64,000 nt of DNA, from the NCBI GenBank assembly GCA_019752015.1, contig JAIEMQ010000005.1, positions 154,813-218,812 on the forward strand, given 5' to 3'. Position numbers and translations under genes: made by a program. Below, one piece after another: positions 26,048-34,584 of this stretch (within the stretch, counting starts at the first letter, position 1; each line of letters starts with the position of its first letter). Source of the DNA: Cyanobacteriota bacterium (lineage in GTDB: Bacteria > Acidobacteriota > Vicinamibacteria > Vicinamibacterales > UBA2999). The notes beneath the pieces are model-generated. The model searched no databases. It had not been told where the DNA came from and saw only the letters and a program-made list of their open reading frames with translations.

Positions 26048-27448
26048 TCAGGCGCCTCGATTCGACCCGCCGATCGCGCGCGACAACGTGAAGGCGGCGG
26101 CCGACGCGATCAATCCCCATAGGTTCGGATTCAACCACCCGGTGCGATCCGTGCCGTATCGAACCGCCAGGAACGCGATCATGCCGCCGGCAATCGCCGC
26201 GAGCGCATCGCGCGTGGTCGCGCTGCGGACGAACAGTCCGCCAACCACCGGCACCAACAGCGTCGCGCCGATGATCGAATAGAAGACCGCCAGCGCGTCG
26301 ATGATCTCGCCGACGACGAAGATCGCCAACAACATGCCGGCGCTGCCGCCAATGAATGCGGCAATGCGCGCCACCTTCAGGACTTGCGCGGGTGTGGCGT
26401 TCGGATTGATGACGCGCTTGTAGAGATCCTGCGAGAGCGACGTCGACAGCATGAACAGGATCGCTTCGCAGGCGCCGACCTCCGCCGAGAACACGGCCGC
26501 CAGTGCGAGGGCGCCGAGCCACACCGGCAGCGCGTGCAGCAGCAGCGTTGGCAGGACCAGATCGCGCGCTTCGATGCCGGGAATAAGGACGCGCGCCGTC
26601 AGGCCGAGAAACACCGGCAGGAACGCGAAAAGCATCAGCGCGATCGCGTTGGCGCCGACGCCAAGGCGAACCGTGCGCGGGCTGTTGGCGCCGTAGATCT
26701 TCTGGATCAATCCGGGCGACACCACGAAGTTCGGACCGGTGAGCAGGAGCAGGGTGAATCCCGAATTGGCGCCGGCCGAATAGAGCGGATTGAAGAACGT
26801 GTCCGGCAAACCCGGAGTTTGCGTAACGCCATCCCATCCGCCGGCCGCGCTCAACAGGATTGGAATCGCGATGGCAAAGCCGCTGAACTTGACGATCAGC
26901 TGCACCGCGCTCACGCCGACTGAGCTCAGCAGCCCTCCGGCACTGAAGTATCCGGTCATGGCCGCGCCGCCGATCAGCACGCCGGCCCATTTCGGCAATC
27001 CCGCGACCACTGAGAACACCGCGGCACCGAGCAGCAGCTGGCCCGCGAGGATGAACAGCGCGCCGAACCAGATCAACGACGCGATGATCACGCGCACGCT
27101 CCGGCCGTAACGATCTTCGAGGAAATCACCGACGGTGAGATAACCGCGTCCGGCGGCCAGCGACCAGATCCGCGGACCGACGATCAGCGCGAGGAGCAGC
27201 GAGCCAAATGCGGCCGATCCGTTCCAGAACCACGCGCTGACGCCCTGCTGATACGCCAGGCCCGTCGCGCCGACCGTCGCGCCGGCCCCAATGTTCGCCG
27301 CCAGCATGGTCGCGGCGATGTACGGCCACGTCAGCCTGCGGCCGGCGACGAAGAAGTCGGCCGGACCGCGGACCTTGCGCGCGATCCAGAGGCCGAGCGC
27401 GGTGAGCGCCACCGAATATCCGATCAGCAGCGCGACGTAGGTGTTCAC
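26048..27448 (-). CDS. Sodium/solute symporter family (SSS) transporter
   Basis: The protein has 466 residues, GTG start. About 13 membrane helices are evident, beginning NTYVALLIGYSVALTALGLWIARKVRGPADFFVAGRRLTWPYIAATMLAANIGAGATVGATGLAYQQG, with the SSS family's FVAGR and GAGxxxG motifs. It should import an organic solute with sodium; the substrate is not readable. The C-terminus reads AAAFTLSRAIGGSNRGA, where the last residues come from the inserted RAYT/REP cassette; the duplicated original end lies 700 bases downstream. The start codon is 40 bases from the divergent amidase gene, so the two promoters must overlap. Confidence 0.9.
   Translation of the reverse strand: MNTYVALLIGYSVALTALGLWIARKVRGPADFFVAGRRLTWPYIAATMLAANIGAGATVGATGLAYQQGVSAWFWNGSAAFGSLLLALIVGPRIWSLAAGRGYLTVGDFLEDRYGRSVRVIIASLIWFGALFILAGQLLLGAAVFSVVAGLPKWAGVLIGGAAMTGYFSAGGLLSSVGVSAVQLIVKFSGFAIAIPILLSAAGGWDGVTQTPGLPDTFFNPLYSAGANSGFTLLLLTGPNFVVSPGLIQKIYGANSPRTVRLGVGANAIALMLFAFLPVFLGLTARVLIPGIEARDLVLPTLLLHALPVWLGALALAAVFSAEVGACEAILFMLSTSLSQDLYKRVINPNATPAQVLKVARIAAFIGGSAGMLLAIFVVGEIIDALAVFYSIIGATLLVPVVGGLFVRSATTRDALAAIAGGMIAFLAVRYGTDRTGWLNPNLWGLIASAAAFTLSRAIGGSNRGA
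26067..26092. repeat. Proximal copy of the 26-bp direct repeat inside the symporter gene
   Basis: Identical to 25319-25344 and still part of the coding sequence (AFTLSRAIGG). Similarity continues for about ten more bases with two mismatches. Confidence 0.8.
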
Positions 27449-27488
27449 TCAGGCCACAGCTTACCGGAAACTCTGTAATATTCGGCGG

Positions 27489-29981
27489 ATGCGGATTCTA
27501 AGAGCGGGCGTCCTGGCAGCTGTGATTGCGGCGATCGCCATCGCCCGCCTGAGCGCGGTGACGCGCGTGCCGTCGGCGGACGGACAGTTCTGGGACATTC
27601 AGGACACCAGCCCGTGGTCGCAGGACAGCGGCGGCATCGCCACCGGCGGCCGCGCCAATCCGTTCAACGGTTTTGGATATCTCAAGCTGCAAGTGCGGCG
27701 CGCCGGCAACACGCTGCTCGCGCGCAATCACTATTTGAAGGGCTTCGGGCTGCATCATGACGGCGCCGGCCGCTTCGACTCGATCACACCGGTGTTGACC
27801 GAAGGCATCCTCGCCTCGCGCGATGTGACGACGTCGAAGGAGACGCAGTATCTCCGCTACTTCGATACGTTCACGAACACGACCGCTGAGGACCGCGTCG
27901 TTCAGATCGCCTGGGGCGGCGCCGCCGGCGCATATGAAGACGGCGGACAGGTTGCGATCGCGGCCACCGGCAGCGGCGATCGACGCGCCGACGTCTCCGA
28001 TGTCTTCGTCACCGTGATGCAGAACGCGACGCGCGCCGCCAATCCGGCCGCAGGACCGTCGGGCCACGGCCCGTCGGCGCACGTTCTCGGGAAGGGCCGG
28101 CCCGGCGTGCTCACGTCGATTGGCGACATGTACGGCGATCCGTTTGCCGACGCGTGGCCGGGATTCGATCCGGCGCACATCGGCTACGTGTTCACGCTGC
28201 GCCTCAGGCCCGGCGAAACGCGCGCCTTGATGACGTTCGTCGTCAAGGGATTGAGCGAGGTCTACGACCCGCGCGGTGGTTATCCGCTCCCGTTCAAGGA
28301 TGCGCTGGTTACGGGCGAGGCGGTCTACTCCGGAGCCGATGCAAGAATCCCGGCCGCGGGATCAGAAATCGCCCGCGTCTCCGAGATCGCCGCGCAGCTG
28401 GTGAAGGCCCCGGACCTGCGCGGCCTGTCGCCCTTGCAGCTCTCGCAGGTATCCAACTGGTCTCTTCCCGTGGTGTCCGGCTTTAGCCGGATTGGCAGCG
28501 GCGCATACTCCGTTTTCGAGAAGACAGTTACCGAACTTCAAGCCGCGATGACTTCGGGCGGTATCACCTCGCAGGACATCACGCGCGCCTATCTGGGCCG
28601 GCTCTCACTTTACGACCGAAGCGGTCCCACATTCCGATCGGTCCTCGCGATCAATCCTCGCGCGATCGCCGATGCCCGCGCCCGCGATGCCGAACGCGCT
28701 TCTGGAAAAACGCGCAGCGCGTTTCACGGCGTGCCGATCGTCCTCAAGGACAACATCGACGCCACCGAGCTCCCCACGACCGGCGGATCGTTGGCGCTCG
28801 TTGATCATCGCCCGCGCATTGACTCACGAGTCGCGGCCGGCATGAAGCAGGGCGGCGCGATCGTTCTCGGCAAGGCCAACCTCGATGAATTTCCGTTCGG
28901 AGATTTCGGCATCAGCACCGTCGGCGGCACCGTCGGCAACGCCTACGATCCATCGCTCAGCACTTCAGGATCGAGCGGCGGCAGCGCCACCGCCGTGGCC
29001 GCCAGCCTTGCCGCGCTCGGGTTCGGCACCGACACCTGCAACTCGCTCTCGAATCCGGCGTCATTCGCGTCGCTCGCCACGATCCGCGTCACGCGCGGTC
29101 TGACCAGCCGCGCCGGCGTCATGCCTCTTAATACTTACAACGATGCCGTCGGCCCGATGGGCAAGTCGGTGCGCGATGTCGCGCTGGCGCTCGATCTCGT
29201 CACCGGATCGGACCCGGAAGATCCCGTGACCGCCGATGCCGCGCAGCACATTTCCGGATCGTTTGCGGCAGGTCTTGATGCCGCCACGCTCAAGGGCAAA
29301 CGGATCGGTGCGTTCCGCCAGCGGTTCGTCGGCTTCACCGGCGAGCGCGAAGCCGCCGAAAACATGGATCGCGTCATCAGGGAGCTGCGCTCCGCCGGCG
29401 CCATCGTCGTCGATGTCGCGATCCGCGACTACGACGCGAAGTACGCGGCGGCCAGGGGCGCCGCGCCCGGATCGCTGCGCGCTGGATGGACCGCGTACCT
29501 GTCACGTGGATCGAAACTCGGCGACAAGGTGCTGACCATCCAGGATCTGATCGCGACCGGCAAGATGGCGCCCGTCAGCGCGCGCCGTCTCGGAGGCTCG
29601 CTCGCGCCGACGCCGACCGGCGCCGCTCTCGATGAGGCGACAAAACGCTTCATCGCCGGACGCGAAACGTTCCGGCAGTTGTTCGTCGACCTGATGGATC
29701 AGAACACGCTCGATGCGATGCTCTATCCCGCGAATCACGCGCGGCCGCACACGCACGAGGGCGGTCTCGAGCGCTATGGCTCGGAGCCCGGGACCTGCGA
29801 AGAGAGCGCCGCGACCGGATTACCGCAGGTGACGGTGCCCGCCGGCTTCATTGCCGGCCGTTATCCAGTGGGAATTTCGCTACTGGGCCGGATGTGGGAC
29901 GACAAGCGGCTGCTGGAGATGGCCGCCGCGTATGAGCGGGCGACGCATCATCGCCGCCCGCCGACAACGGTCAAACCTTAA
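27489..29981 (+). CDS. Secreted two-domain amidase (amidase-signature family)
   Basis: The protein has 830 residues from the ATG at 27489 (TAATAT ends seven bases upstream). A signal peptide occupies about 1-24. The first 330 residues form an unassigned domain (FWDIQDTSPWSQDSGGIATGGRANPFNGFGYLKLQVR). The amidase-signature domain covers about 360-825: catalytic Lys in GVPIVLKDNIDAT, cis-Ser in TSGSSGGSATAVAASL, and the nucleophile region GTDTCNSLSNPAS, where the usual GGS(I/V)R is CNSLSN. Lys-cisSer-Ser appear retained. It should hydrolyse an amide bond outside the cytoplasm; the substrate is unknown. It diverges from the symporter gene and may act with it, for example by releasing a transported product. 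Confidence 0.85.
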   Translation: MRILRAGVLAAVIAAIAIARLSAVTRVPSADGQFWDIQDTSPWSQDSGGIATGGRANPFNGFGYLKLQVRRAGNTLLARNHYLKGFGLHHDGAGRFDSITPVLTEGILASRDVTTSKETQYLRYFDTFTNTTAEDRVVQIAWGGAAGAYEDGGQVAIAATGSGDRRADVSDVFVTVMQNATRAANPAAGPSGHGPSAHVLGKGRPGVLTSIGDMYGDPFADAWPGFDPAHIGYVFTLRLRPGETRALMTFVVKGLSEVYDPRGGYPLPFKDALVTGEAVYSGADARIPAAGSEIARVSEIAAQLVKAPDLRGLSPLQLSQVSNWSLPVVSGFSRIGSGAYSVFEKTVTELQAAMTSGGITSQDITRAYLGRLSLYDRSGPTFRSVLAINPRAIADARARDAERASGKTRSAFHGVPIVLKDNIDATELPTTGGSLALVDHRPRIDSRVAAGMKQGGAIVLGKANLDEFPFGDFGISTVGGTVGNAYDPSLSTSGSSGGSATAVAASLAALGFGTDTCNSLSNPASFASLATIRVTRGLTSRAGVMPLNTYNDAVGPMGKSVRDVALALDLVTGSDPEDPVTADAAQHISGSFAAGLDAATLKGKRIGAFRQRFVGFTGEREAAENMDRVIRELRSAGAIVVDVAIRDYDAKYAAARGAAPGSLRAGWTAYLSRGSKLGDKVLTIQDLIATGKMAPVSARRLGGSLAPTPTGAALDEATKRFIAGRETFRQLFVDLMDQNTLDAMLYPANHARPHTHEGGLERYGSEPGTCEESAATGLPQVTVPAGFIAGRYPVGISLLGRMWDDKRLLEMAAAYERATHHRRPPTTVKP

Positions 29982-30844
29982 TAAAGGACTTTCGCTTCGC
30001 CCAGCGTCGCGACCAGGTTCTTGAAGTGCGCGACCAGCAGATCGCGGCGCTTCATCATGGCCTCGAGCTCGCTCTTCGTCAGGAAGTCCTTCGTCGCCGA
30101 CCGCACCGTCTCCGTTGACAGCTGCTCGAGCCTGGCGAGCAACTGGCGATCGATCTTCTGAAGATCCTTGCTGTGCAGCAGCTCGGGCTGCAGCCGGAAG
30201 GCGCGCGAGAAATCGATCATCATCACCTTCCACTGGTGCGTGACCAGCACGTTGGTCAGGTTGCGATCGGTGTCGCGCAGCAGCGACGAGAACACGCGCA
30301 TCCGGTACATCTGGTTGTTCCACTCGGTCGGGTTCGGCGGCTGCAGCGTCTTCTTGATGCGCTCGCTCTCGTCCATCAGCGCCGGCACGAACCAGCTGAT
30401 CGAGCCGATCTGCCCGTTCCACCGCCGCTCGACGTAGACCGGCATCATGTGATCGAGACCGAGCAAGGTGGCGATCTCATAGGCGGCGATGTTGTATTTG
30501 TAGGAATCGACGAAGTTCAGCTCGGTCGTTTCCTGGCGGCCGCCGCCGCCGAGCCTCATGACGTTCTGATGATCGTCGATGGCCTGGAACACGGCGTCGT
30601 GCTCGATGTTGCCATCGCTGAGGGTCAGCCGTTTCGGCGCGGTGACGCCCTTCTGCGTGCCGCGCGCCCGGATCACCTTGGCGTCCTTCAGGAACGCGCG
30701 GATCTGATCGACGGACAGTTCCGCCTTGCCCTGAGCGGAGTCGAAGGGCGCCGGCGCCGGAGCGGCTGTTTGGGAGTAAGCGAGCGGCGGGAGGACGAGC
30801 AGCATCAGGAGCGGAACGACGAGCGCGCCGCGGGTCCAGACCAT
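29978..30844 (-). CDS. Secreted kinase-like protein (DxDRNxxN and DFS motifs)
   Basis: The protein has 288 residues from the ATG at 30844. A signal peptide (about 1-25) is followed by APFDSAQGKAE, encoded by a palindromic element. The core (60-270) has a kinase-like order: a basic strand (KRLTLSDG), an alpha-C-like Glu (YNIAAYEIATLLGL, E123), a catalytic-loop-like LLRDTDRNLTNVL with D193 and N198 five residues apart, and a DFS triad at 211-213 (VMMIDFSRAF). This resembles HipA, PI3K-like or FAM20-type kinases. I have no experimental counterpart. It starts 13 bases after the PAP2 gene stop and converges on the amidase gene. Confidence 0.65.
   Translation of the reverse strand: MVWTRGALVVPLLMLLVLPPLAYSQTAAPAPAPFDSAQGKAELSVDQIRAFLKDAKVIRARGTQKGVTAPKRLTLSDGNIEHDAVFQAIDDHQNVMRLGGGGRQETTELNFVDSYKYNIAAYEIATLLGLDHMMPVYVERRWNGQIGSISWFVPALMDESERIKKTLQPPNPTEWNNQMYRMRVFSSLLRDTDRNLTNVLVTHQWKVMMIDFSRAFRLQPELLHSKDLQKIDRQLLARLEQLSTETVRSATKDFLTKSELEAMMKRRDLLVAHFKNLVATLGEAKVLY
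30726..30750. repeat. In-frame palindromic element encoding FDSAQGK
   Basis: CCCTTCGACTCCGCTCAGGG on the minus strand sits directly after the signal peptide of the kinase-like protein. Related copies are near 14586 and 62170. Confidence 0.65.
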
Positions 30845-30857
30845 AACGCCTCCGCTG

Positions 30858-31703
30858 TTATTTGTAGATCTTCGTAAAGTGAATCGACGCGCCGCCAACC
30901 TGGGGCTGCACACCGACACTGAACTGCGACTTCATCATCTCCATCGTCACGGTCCGTGCCGATGCGATACCGAGGCCTGCACCCATGACGACGTCCGTCG
31001 CATAGTGGCGGTTCCACGCCATGCGCGCCAGCGCGATGTAGCCGCCGACGGCGTAGGCGGGGACGCCGGCCTTCCAGCCGTAATACCGCTGGAGCACCGT
31101 CGCCGTGGCGAACCCGCTGGCCGCGTGTCCGGACGGGAACGACTGGGTGTTGCTGTTATCCGGACGGTTGCGGCGAACCGTGTACTTCAACGATTGCACC
31201 ATCACCTGGGACAGTACCTGCGCGCGGACAATGTCGCGGCCGGCGTAGGCCAGCTTCTTGTTGCCGAGGGCCTTGCCCGTCGAATACGTCGCGAAGCCCG
31301 CGCCGATCTGGAACACGAAATTGCCGATGACATTACCCGATTGGAAGACCGTCGTCGGAATGTTGAAGCCGTTGTTCACACCCTGGCGGTCCCACGGGGC
31401 CGTCGCAATCGCGACGAGGGCGACCGCGCTCAGTGTCTTGCCGGTATCGCGGCTGAAGAAATTCTTGAAGTCGCCGGCGCTCAACTTGAACGGATTGCCG
31501 TCCACGATGTGCGTGCCGCGGGGCAGCTGCGGAATGTCGTTGATGTTGGCGGCGGCCGCCGGGGCCTGTTCGGTCAGCGATTCGTCCGGCGCGGTGGCCG
31601 CGACCGTATCGGGGGTTTCAGCAGGAACGGGCTCCTGCGCGAACGCCGGGACGGCGATCGCACAGACAAACAGGGCAGACGCGAAAAAGCGACCAGGAAA
31701 CAT
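30858..31703 (-). CDS. PAP2-family phosphatase, exported
   Basis: The protein has 281 residues from MFPGRFFASALFVCAIAVPAFAQ, a signal peptide, with AAGGA seven bases before the ATG. The three PAP2 motifs are complete: KYTVRRNRPD (KX6RP), SFPSGHAASG (PSGH) and ARMAWNRHYATDVVMGAGLG (SRX5HX3D-like, with Ala for Ser). It should remove phosphate from lipid or other phosphate esters at the outer face of the inner membrane, in the periplasm or at the outer membrane. It lies between two kinase-like genes on the same strand, 53 bases after one and 13 before the other, which suggests opposing phosphorylation and dephosphorylation. Confidence 0.9.
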   Translation of the reverse strand: MFPGRFFASALFVCAIAVPAFAQEPVPAETPDTVAATAPDESLTEQAPAAAANINDIPQLPRGTHIVDGNPFKLSAGDFKNFFSRDTGKTLSAVALVAIATAPWDRQGVNNGFNIPTTVFQSGNVIGNFVFQIGAGFATYSTGKALGNKKLAYAGRDIVRAQVLSQVMVQSLKYTVRRNRPDNSNTQSFPSGHAASGFATATVLQRYYGWKAGVPAYAVGGYIALARMAWNRHYATDVVMGAGLGIASARTVTMEMMKSQFSVGVQPQVGGASIHFTKIYK

Positions 31704-31756
31704 CAAATCCTTATTTCTTATTAATCCTGTCGGCGAAAGGCGCGGGTTCCAGTATC

Positions 31757-33418
31757 TCATGGCAGGCGTTCGAACCCAATCAGGGTCCACCGCCCGTTAT
31801 TCCGGCGGAAATACGCGGAAACCGGCTTGGTCCACGGCTGAGGTCCCCCTACCGCGGACAAATCCACCTGGATGTATTCCGACGCCGGCATCGGCGGCAT
31901 CACCATCGGGCTCTGCGTCTCCTCGGTCGTCGCGATGAGGGTCGCCTTGTTCGCCTTGTTGTCGAAGGTGTACCAGAGCGCGCGATAACCCGGGGCGCGA
32001 TCGGCCACCGCGGCATCGACCGCCGCATTGCGGAACGACAGGCGGCCCTCGCGATCCAGGACCGGATCGACGATGGGATTCACCTTCGGCAGGAACGTCT
32101 GCAGGATCCGCAGGCGCCGATCGGAGATGGCCTTGGCGAGAAAATCCTCTGAAGCCTTGTCGCCGAACTGACCCTCAGCGACCGCGGCGCGAATCATGTC
32201 GTCGCTGATCGCCGCGATTTTCGTCGCCGCCCAGAACGTGTCGTCGGGACGCATGTGCCTGAACGCCGCGTTGGTGATGTGCGGCCACCACTCTTCAGGA
32301 TCCCACTTCGAGTGATCGCGCGGCAGCCGGCCGATCGAGGGCGACTCGAAATAATCCTGCCTGCGCCAGACCGGGATGTCGAAGCCGAGCGCCAGCATGC
32401 GCCGGCCGATCGCCCCGGGCTCTTCGACGAGCGCTTCGTAGCCTTCCCAGCCGTCGCGCGGCCCGATCGCCGCGCTGCCGAGCGCCGATCCGAAATCGAG
32501 CAGGTAATTGCGGATGAAGGTGCGGCCGTTTTCGGTGACCAGTGCCGACAGCGAGTTGATGCCTTTGGCGTCGACGTGATTGAGCCAGGCGGCGAAGACG
32601 AAGTAGCCGCGCAGCTCGCGGCGATGCTCGTGCGGGATCACGTCGTTGGGGTCGTCGGCGCGTGTGCCGTGAAATTTGATCCGGCCCACCGGACGGCCCG
32701 GCGCGCCCTTGCTGAGGATCACGCGATACGTACCGTCCGACTCGAGATCCGCGCCGGACAGCAGCCAACTGATGTCGCCTTGGTTCATGACCCTCGGCAT
32801 TTCGCCGGGAGGCGTGATCCGCGTCTCCTTGCCGATCACGAGGTTCGATGGATTCAGCCGGGCGATGTGGTACTCGGCGGTGTGATAGCCCGCGGCCCAG
32901 AATAATTTCGCTGCCACGATCTCGCTGCCGGTCGCCATCGTCGGCCATTCGGGCGGATCGAACTTGACGAACCAGATCTGGCTGGCCGAATCGCGAATCG
33001 TGAAGCCGGGCGTCACGCCGTCGCTTTTCGCCGACACCACCGTCCACCTGCCCGGCGCCGGACCGTCGCCGGTGTTCGAGGCGCGCGCCACCAGTGCCGG
33101 TGTCAGCGGGATTCGGCCGGCGCGGTTGACGAAGTACGGGCCATCCGGTACTTCATCAACCGTATTGATGTTTTTCGCGCGCTGTCCGAGCACCTTGTCG
33201 CCGGGGCGCCAGAACAGGTTTTCGATCGTCTGGTAGGCAAGGTCAGGCTCGTAGCGCACGGCGGTCTTCACGTCCTGCGTCATCGGCTCGGTCCAGATCG
33301 GATCGTCCGGATAGAAACGCGGCGACTGCGCTCCGAGCGTCAGTGAGGAGATCGCGACCGCGATCGCGACGCCCCCAAGCCGCAAGCCCCAGGCCCCCAG
33401 CCGCAAGCCCTTCTTCAT
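31757..33418 (-). CDS. Secreted kinase-like protein (HxD and DFG motifs)
   Basis: The protein has 553 residues. The N-terminus (MKKGLRLGAWGLRLGG) is built by a GC-rich DNA repeat and leads into a signal peptide ending LTLGAQ. The middle shows a full kinase-like series: IWFVKFDPPEW (K152), GSEIVAAKLF (E166), AAWLNHVDAKGINSL (H281-x-D283, N288) and NYLLDFGSALGS (D308-F-G). D283 to N288 is five residues, as in protein kinases. The C-terminal 220 residues are alpha-helical then beta-rich. It may phosphorylate proteins, lipids or sugars outside the cytoplasm. It overlaps the Omp85-like gene by ATGA and precedes the PAP2 gene by 53 bases. Confidence 0.65.
   Translation of the reverse strand: MKKGLRLGAWGLRLGGVAIAVAISSLTLGAQSPRFYPDDPIWTEPMTQDVKTAVRYEPDLAYQTIENLFWRPGDKVLGQRAKNINTVDEVPDGPYFVNRAGRIPLTPALVARASNTGDGPAPGRWTVVSAKSDGVTPGFTIRDSASQIWFVKFDPPEWPTMATGSEIVAAKLFWAAGYHTAEYHIARLNPSNLVIGKETRITPPGEMPRVMNQGDISWLLSGADLESDGTYRVILSKGAPGRPVGRIKFHGTRADDPNDVIPHEHRRELRGYFVFAAWLNHVDAKGINSLSALVTENGRTFIRNYLLDFGSALGSAAIGPRDGWEGYEALVEEPGAIGRRMLALGFDIPVWRRQDYFESPSIGRLPRDHSKWDPEEWWPHITNAAFRHMRPDDTFWAATKIAAISDDMIRAAVAEGQFGDKASEDFLAKAISDRRLRILQTFLPKVNPIVDPVLDREGRLSFRNAAVDAAVADRAPGYRALWYTFDNKANKATLIATTEETQSPMVMPPMPASEYIQVDLSAVGGPQPWTKPVSAYFRRNNGRWTLIGFERLP
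33374..33410. repeat. CCGCAAGCCC repeat in the signal-peptide region
   Basis: CCGCAAGCCC occurs twice with a CAGGCCCC link between, encoding GLRLGAWGLRLG in front of the hydrophobic core of the exported kinase-like protein. Confidence 0.6.
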
Positions 33419-34584
33419 CAGAATGGCTGCGATCCGGCGAAGATCAACCGGATGCCCTCCCGGCCGCGGGCCACTTCGAGCCGCAGCGCGTTGAAATCGG
33501 GACCGTGAAAGCGGGCGCCGATGCCCCAGGCGGCGTCGAAGCGCCGCAGATCGAAGTCGCGGCGATCGCTCGCGACCTGGCCGGCGTCGATGAACAGCGC
33601 CATGTCGATATACCGCGATGGCCGCCACCGGTATTCCCCGCTGAACAGCACGCGATTGCGATCGGTAAAACGGCGGTTGGCGAAGCCGCGCAACGCCGAT
33701 CCGCTGCCGAGAAACGGCATCATGATCACCGGCACGTCGTGTCCCTCGTCCGCGTCGGTCAACGTCATCAGCGCGCGCCCGGCAAGCACGAATTGCTCTT
33801 TGACCAGCGGCACCAGCTGCACGGCCTCGTACTCCTGGGCGTTGAACGAAAACGGCAGCCCCGCGGACTCCTCGCTGCGCTCGAAGGCGGCCCGGTAAAA
33901 ACCGCCGCGCGTGCTGTAGCCCGCCGCCGGACGCCAGTCGAACATCAGCGTGCCGCGCACGATGTCATACCTCAGCTTTTGATCGAGTCGCGGCGCGTCC
34001 GCCCCGAAGACGCGGGGATTGTCACGATGGGTATCGAATGCGGTCGCGGTATAGCTGGCGGTCATCGACACGAAGCGCACCGGCTTCAGCGTCAAATTCC
34101 CGGTCAGCTCCGTCGGCTGGTAATCGAATCGATCGCGCGCTTCCTTCGCGGAGCCCTGGCCGAATCCATAGAACGAGACGCCGCGTACGTCGAGCCATTG
34201 TGCGGTCGCGTCGACCTGCAGCCTGCCGCGCCACAACTCGGGCGCGGCGACCGTGCCGCGCATCAGCATCGAGTTGTTCGTCGAGATGCCGGCCTGGACG
34301 TTGTAGAACGCGTTCTTCTCGAGGCGTTTGAGGAAGCCGGCGCCGGCGCCCATGCCGGTGCCACCGTAGATGCTGCCGAACCACGGATAAAGTCCATCGC
34401 CGCCGCTGAGCAGCGGCGACAGCAGTACCTGCCGGAAAAATTTCTCGCCGTCGGACGGACCCTCCGTGCCGAGCTCTTTGGCCTTCTCGGCCTGCTCCTC
34501 GGCGATCGCGCCGACGCGCGTCGTCTGCGCGGCCGCGCCGGTCGCGATCAGCAATACGAGGATCGACGTGAACAGCGTTTTCAT
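33418..34584 (-). CDS. Omp85/BamA-like surface-antigen beta-barrel protein
   Basis: The protein has 388 residues from MKTLFTSILVLLIATGAAAQ, a signal peptide. Alternating beta-strand sequence fills the rest, ending in IRLIFAGSQPF with a C-terminal aromatic residue as in outer-membrane barrels. GSGSALRGFANRRFTDRNRVLFSGEYRW matches the conserved (V/I)RG(F/Y) and following strands of the bacterial surface antigen (D15) domain. No POTRA domain is present, so it is not BamA itself. It may be a secretion or anchoring pore for neighbouring exported proteins. It overlaps the GNAT gene upstream and the kinase-like gene downstream by ATGA. Confidence 0.75.
   Translation of the reverse strand: MKTLFTSILVLLIATGAAAQTTRVGAIAEEQAEKAKELGTEGPSDGEKFFRQVLLSPLLSGGDGLYPWFGSIYGGTGMGAGAGFLKRLEKNAFYNVQAGISTNNSMLMRGTVAAPELWRGRLQVDATAQWLDVRGVSFYGFGQGSAKEARDRFDYQPTELTGNLTLKPVRFVSMTASYTATAFDTHRDNPRVFGADAPRLDQKLRYDIVRGTLMFDWRPAAGYSTRGGFYRAAFERSEESAGLPFSFNAQEYEAVQLVPLVKEQFVLAGRALMTLTDADEGHDVPVIMMPFLGSGSALRGFANRRFTDRNRVLFSGEYRWRPSRYIDMALFIDAGQVASDRRDFDLRRFDAAWGIGARFHGPDFNALRLEVARGREGIRLIFAGSQPF

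Noticed and set aside
25929..26990. N-terminal extension of the RAYT frame to 542 residues
   Set aside because: The extra 350 residues are antisense or off-frame readings of the symporter gene and repeat; the family start is MARPPRNK.
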